Below, piece by piece: positions 62,046 through 64,000 of a stretch of 64,000 nt of DNA (positions are counted from its first letter, which is position 1; each line of letters opens with the position of its first letter). Made by a program: the position numbers and the translations under genes. This DNA is from Chryseobacterium sp. ON_d1 (GTDB lineage Bacteria > Bacteroidota > Bacteroidia > Flavobacteriales > Weeksellaceae). The notes below the pieces were generated by a model. It was not told the origin of the DNA and searched no databases. It saw nothing but the letters and a program-made list of their open reading frames with translations. The stretch is taken from NCBI RefSeq assembly GCF_006829085.1, contig NZ_BJTC01000015.1, positions 62,001-126,000 on the forward strand. The letters run 5' to 3'.

Positions 62046-62588
62046 ATGTGCCGATATGCCATGATGGTTTACAAAGGTCATTATGCCTGTTTCAACTGCC
62101 AGAAAACATTCAAACGCCGTATCCTGAAAGATGTGGACAGGGACGCCCAGATATCAGTAGAAGCCAAATGTCCCGAGTGTGGAAATCTGATGGCCAATAT
62201 GGGATTAGATTTTAAATCACCGGCAAAAAATGATGACAAACAATGGGCCCATATCCGGGATTTGTATACAGTCGGGATCACTTTCCATTCATGTGGATGT
62301 TCAGGACCGGGATATATTCCTCAGGACCGGAAAGCTATTATTGACTATCTGGAAAAGGTACGTTCAGAATATATGAGATCTCTGGTGTTCTGGAGGTACC
62401 GTATTGAACCAGAAACAAAAAAAGACCGGGAACTGGATTATCAAAAAAACAGTTCACATCTATGGGCTGTTAACCGTAATGCTTTTAAAGAAACGGTAAC
62501 CAATCAGGAAGGCATCAACTATTGGCTCAAAAGGATCAACGAAGTTGAAGAAAGACTCCATATTATCAAGGCTGATCAACAGAAATAA
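62046..62588 (+). CDS. Zinc-ribbon protein of unknown function
   Basis: A 180-aa protein opening MCRYAMMVYKGHYACFNCQK. CFNC (15-18) and CPEC (about 40-43) form a four-Cys zinc ribbon, and a second cluster, CGCSGPGYIP, follows near residue 80. The C-terminal half is charged and helical (KRINEVEERLHIIKADQQK). Proteins with this opening are, as I recall, common in Bacteroidota without a defined role; RNA or DNA binding is a guess. Convergent with the next gene, 6 bp between stops. Confidence 0.7.
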   Translation: MCRYAMMVYKGHYACFNCQKTFKRRILKDVDRDAQISVEAKCPECGNLMANMGLDFKSPAKNDDKQWAHIRDLYTVGITFHSCGCSGPGYIPQDRKAIIDYLEKVRSEYMRSLVFWRYRIEPETKKDRELDYQKNSSHLWAVNRNAFKETVTNQEGINYWLKRINEVEERLHIIKADQQK

Positions 62589-62594
62589 CAGACA

Positions 62595-63242
62595 TTATTC
62601 TGCCAGTTTCAGAAGCTTTTTGAAACTCTCTGTTAAGTTTTTCTCCTGTTCAGACGTATAATCAGCACTGATATTGAATCCACGTCCTGTCGTATTATTG
62701 ATCATAATGATGTTTCCATTTTCAAAGTAATTTCTGGTTGTGATAACCTCTGACTTATTGAGATCAAAGGCTTCCGTATCATTATGATCTTTCATAGCTT
62801 TAGCATCATAGAAAAACGGACGGTTATACCTGTATTCTTTCTCCAGAACAAAAGACAGCTGTCCATTCATCAGATAATACTCCATAAGGATCTGCCCTGT
62901 TTCTCCATAATATCTGGCGATCACTTTTTCCAGCTTTTTATCTGCATAATAAAATACTGCTTCTCCCCCTTCAGCCGTTTCTCCTTCAATAGTTTTCTTT
63001 TTTACAGAACTCCATTTTGCATAGGAATTAATTCTTTTAAAGTTGGCCCGTATAGGATTCAAACGGTCTTCCAAGGACTTAAAAGCAATGATACCCTGCT
63101 CTTCGATCCTCTTCTTAATCTCCCCTGTATCTTTTCTTTTGGTGGTAAAAAAAACTGAAGACTGATGATTGAGGTTTTGGGCATATCCGGTACTGATACC
63201 AATCAATACGGTAAAAATTCCATATAAAAATCTATTCTTCAT
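62595..63242 (-). CDS. Exported protein of unknown function
   Basis: A 215-aa protein with a signal peptide (MKNRFLYGIFTVLIGISTGYAQ). The mature part is polar and mixed alpha/beta: KKRIEEQGIIAFKSLEDRLN, then repeated beta-type segments (GEAVFYYADKKLEKVIARYYG, GQILMEYYLMNGQLSFVLEKEY) that resemble MORN-like or antitoxin-like strands. No domain is certain. Transcribed alone toward the zinc-ribbon gene, with repeat-rich DNA upstream. Confidence 0.65.
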   Translation of the reverse strand: MKNRFLYGIFTVLIGISTGYAQNLNHQSSVFFTTKRKDTGEIKKRIEEQGIIAFKSLEDRLNPIRANFKRINSYAKWSSVKKKTIEGETAEGGEAVFYYADKKLEKVIARYYGETGQILMEYYLMNGQLSFVLEKEYRYNRPFFYDAKAMKDHNDTEAFDLNKSEVITTRNYFENGNIIMINNTTGRGFNISADYTSEQEKNLTESFKKLLKLAE

Positions 63243-63320
63243 GAGTGTTTTTTACAGATTTAAAATGAACAGCTAAATTAACTTATAAAACAAGTACAGA
63301 AGCATCAAAACATAAAAAAG

Positions 63321-63475
63321 TTTTAAACACTTAAGTTTTTTCAGTACCTAGCCTTAAGTTTTGTGAAAATCTTTGATTTTTATCTTATGTGAACTTTTCT
63401 GCAGGATCATTTTAAACCTGCTTAAGTGAACTCAAGTGTTCTAAAATAAAACCTTTTGAGACTTTTGTGGTTGGT
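63321..63475. repeat. Intergenic inverted-repeat element
   Basis: AACACTTAAGTT (63326-63337) and AACTCAAGTGTT (63429-63440) are near-perfect inverted ends around about 90 bp. CCTTTTGAGACTTTTGTGGTT follows. There is no open frame. The gap 63243-63534 otherwise holds no gene. Confidence 0.5.
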
Positions 63476-63534
63476 AAAGTTTAAACAACTTTATAATTTA
63501 GAAAAGAAATTTCATTTCATTTAAAAAATATTTT

Positions 63535-63542
63535 TACCTTTG
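63535..63542 (+). promoter_or_regulatory. -7 box of the tyrA attenuator
   Basis: TACCTTTG matches TAnnTTTG. The leader ATG is 4 nt downstream, the same geometry as at the ilv operon. No TTG at -33. Confidence 0.7.
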
Positions 63543-63546
63543 CTGC

Positions 63547-63603
63547 ATGAATTTTAACAACGGAACATATTATTATAGAATTTTTACCTCAGCTCTGGGA
63601 TAG
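63547..63603 (+). CDS. tyr/phe leader peptide
   Basis: An 18-codon ORF encoding MNFNNGTYYYRIFTSALG, with three consecutive Tyr codons (8-10) and Phe at 3 and 13, ending in TAG at 63601. Followed by an intrinsic terminator before tyrA. A G-rich stretch overlapping the stop (GGGATAGG) can pair imperfectly with the terminator 5' arm. This fits ribosome-mediated attenuation sensing tyrosine, perhaps also phenylalanine. Confidence 0.82.
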   Translation: MNFNNGTYYYRIFTSALG

Positions 63604-63625
63604 GGATTCTTATGAATATAATTTA

Positions 63626-63654
63626 AAACCTCGTCCTAAGGACGAGGTTTTTTT
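63626..63654 (+). terminator. tyrA attenuator terminator
   Basis: AAACCTCGTCC (63626-63636) and GGACGAGGTTT (63640-63650) form an 11-bp stem with a TAA loop and run into seven T. It lies between the leader peptide and tyrA. Confidence 0.92.
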
Positions 63655-63673
63655 ATTTAAAAAATTTAAAAAG

Positions 63674-64000
63674 ATGAAAATAAGTATTATTGGAGTGGGA
63701 TTGATCGGTGGTTCGATGGCTCTGAAATTAAGAGAGAAAAACATCGCCAGCTTCATCTACGGGATAGATAACAATACACAGCATATCAGTGACGCATTGG
63801 ATCTTAAAATCATTGATGCGGGTGCAGATCTGGAAGAGGGAATCAAAAACTCTGACCTTATTATTCTTGCCATTCCTGTAGATGCGGCCAGAAAACTATT
63901 ACCCGCTGTTCTAGACCTCGTGTCTGATCAGCAAACTGTTATGGATGCAGGTTCTACCAAAGCCGGAATTGTAAATGCCGTAAAAAGCCATCCGAAACGT
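63674..64000 (+). CDS. tyrA: Prephenate dehydrogenase, C-terminus beyond window
   Basis: Oxidative decarboxylation of prephenate toward tyrosine. Only 109 residues lie in the window: the Rossmann motif ISIIGVGLIGGSMALKL, the acidic NAD ribose-binding position in YGIDNN, LIILAIPVDAARKLLP, and MDAGSTKAGIV, all typical of TyrA. It is directly downstream of a Tyr-rich leader peptide and terminator, which supports the assignment independently. More aromatic-pathway genes may follow outside the window. Confidence 0.92.
   Translation, partial: MKISIIGVGLIGGSMALKLREKNIASFIYGIDNNTQHISDALDLKIIDAGADLEEGIKNSDLIILAIPVDAARKLLPAVLDLVSDQQTVMDAGSTKAGIVNAVKSHPKR

Noticed and set aside
1..64000. tRNA, rRNA, complete IS element, prophage or classical defence system
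   Set aside because: No cloverleaf, rRNA core, transposase, integrase, phage structural or restriction-modification gene could be recognised in either strand.

Overview
The window looks like chromosome of a Chryseobacterium-like flavobacterium (Bacteroidota, Weeksellaceae). The DNA is AT-rich. Promoters match the Bacteroidota form (TTG, 19 bp, TAnnTTTG), and Shine-Dalgarno sites are mostly absent. Lineage markers are a T9SS type A sorting domain, DUF5686, a BT_3928-type DoxX protein, DUF1599 and a DnaG without zinc ligands. I see no rRNA, tRNA, CRISPR array, prophage or complete insertion sequence. Genus is an inference from gene content and repeats.

Layout. 1-5.4 kb: a FadL/OMPP1 outer-membrane protein (cut by the window edge), a GGFR/Trp-Gly-rich lipoprotein, proS, and a DUF937-OmpA envelope protein. 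5.5-8.8 kb: mntH, then grpE and dnaJ behind a sigma54-like element. 8.9-21.2 kb: mixed genes (DUF808, TPR protein, serine hydrolase, esterase, DedA, prfB, FAD oxidoreductase, AAA ATPase, ABC exporter pair). 21.3-23.8 kb: a minus-strand stress module made of an ECF sigma factor, a zinc anti-sigma factor, a DUF417 (RclC-like) protein and an anchored MsrA-MsrB fusion. 24-34.8 kb: alaS, a PhoX-type phosphatase, a di-heme peroxidase, DUF5686 and an M28 peptidase. 34.9-42.4 kb: ilvE-ilvD-ilvB-ilvN-ilvC-ilvA on the minus strand. 42.4-48.7 kb: folP, DUF1599, BT_3928, TerB-like, oligopeptidase B and tpiA. 48.8-51.6 kb: a phytase-like lipoprotein and a cobalamin riboswitch ahead of a secreted T9SS protein. 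52-64 kb: clpP, dnaG, tsaE, ald, a LytS/LytTR two-component pair, a KefB-type antiporter, several unknowns, and the start of tyrA.

The strongest regulatory discovery is at 42.1-42.4 kb. Two complete attenuators sit in series ahead of ilvE. Each has a leader peptide packed with Ile/Val/Leu codons, an intrinsic terminator, and an upstream copy of the terminator 3' arm overlapping the leader stop codon. A related attenuator with three consecutive Tyr codons precedes tyrA at 63.5 kb. In both systems the promoter-proximal leader ATG lies exactly 4 nt after the -7 box, so these leader mRNAs should be leaderless.

Other regulation visible in the sequence: phased repeats shared by the two phosphate-related genes, three exactly 21-bp-phased repeats beside the LytTR regulator, and an ECF-type promoter inside the stress module. 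Intergenic regions carry several families of dispersed palindromic or AT-rich repeats, and one of these has supplied the 5' end of folP.
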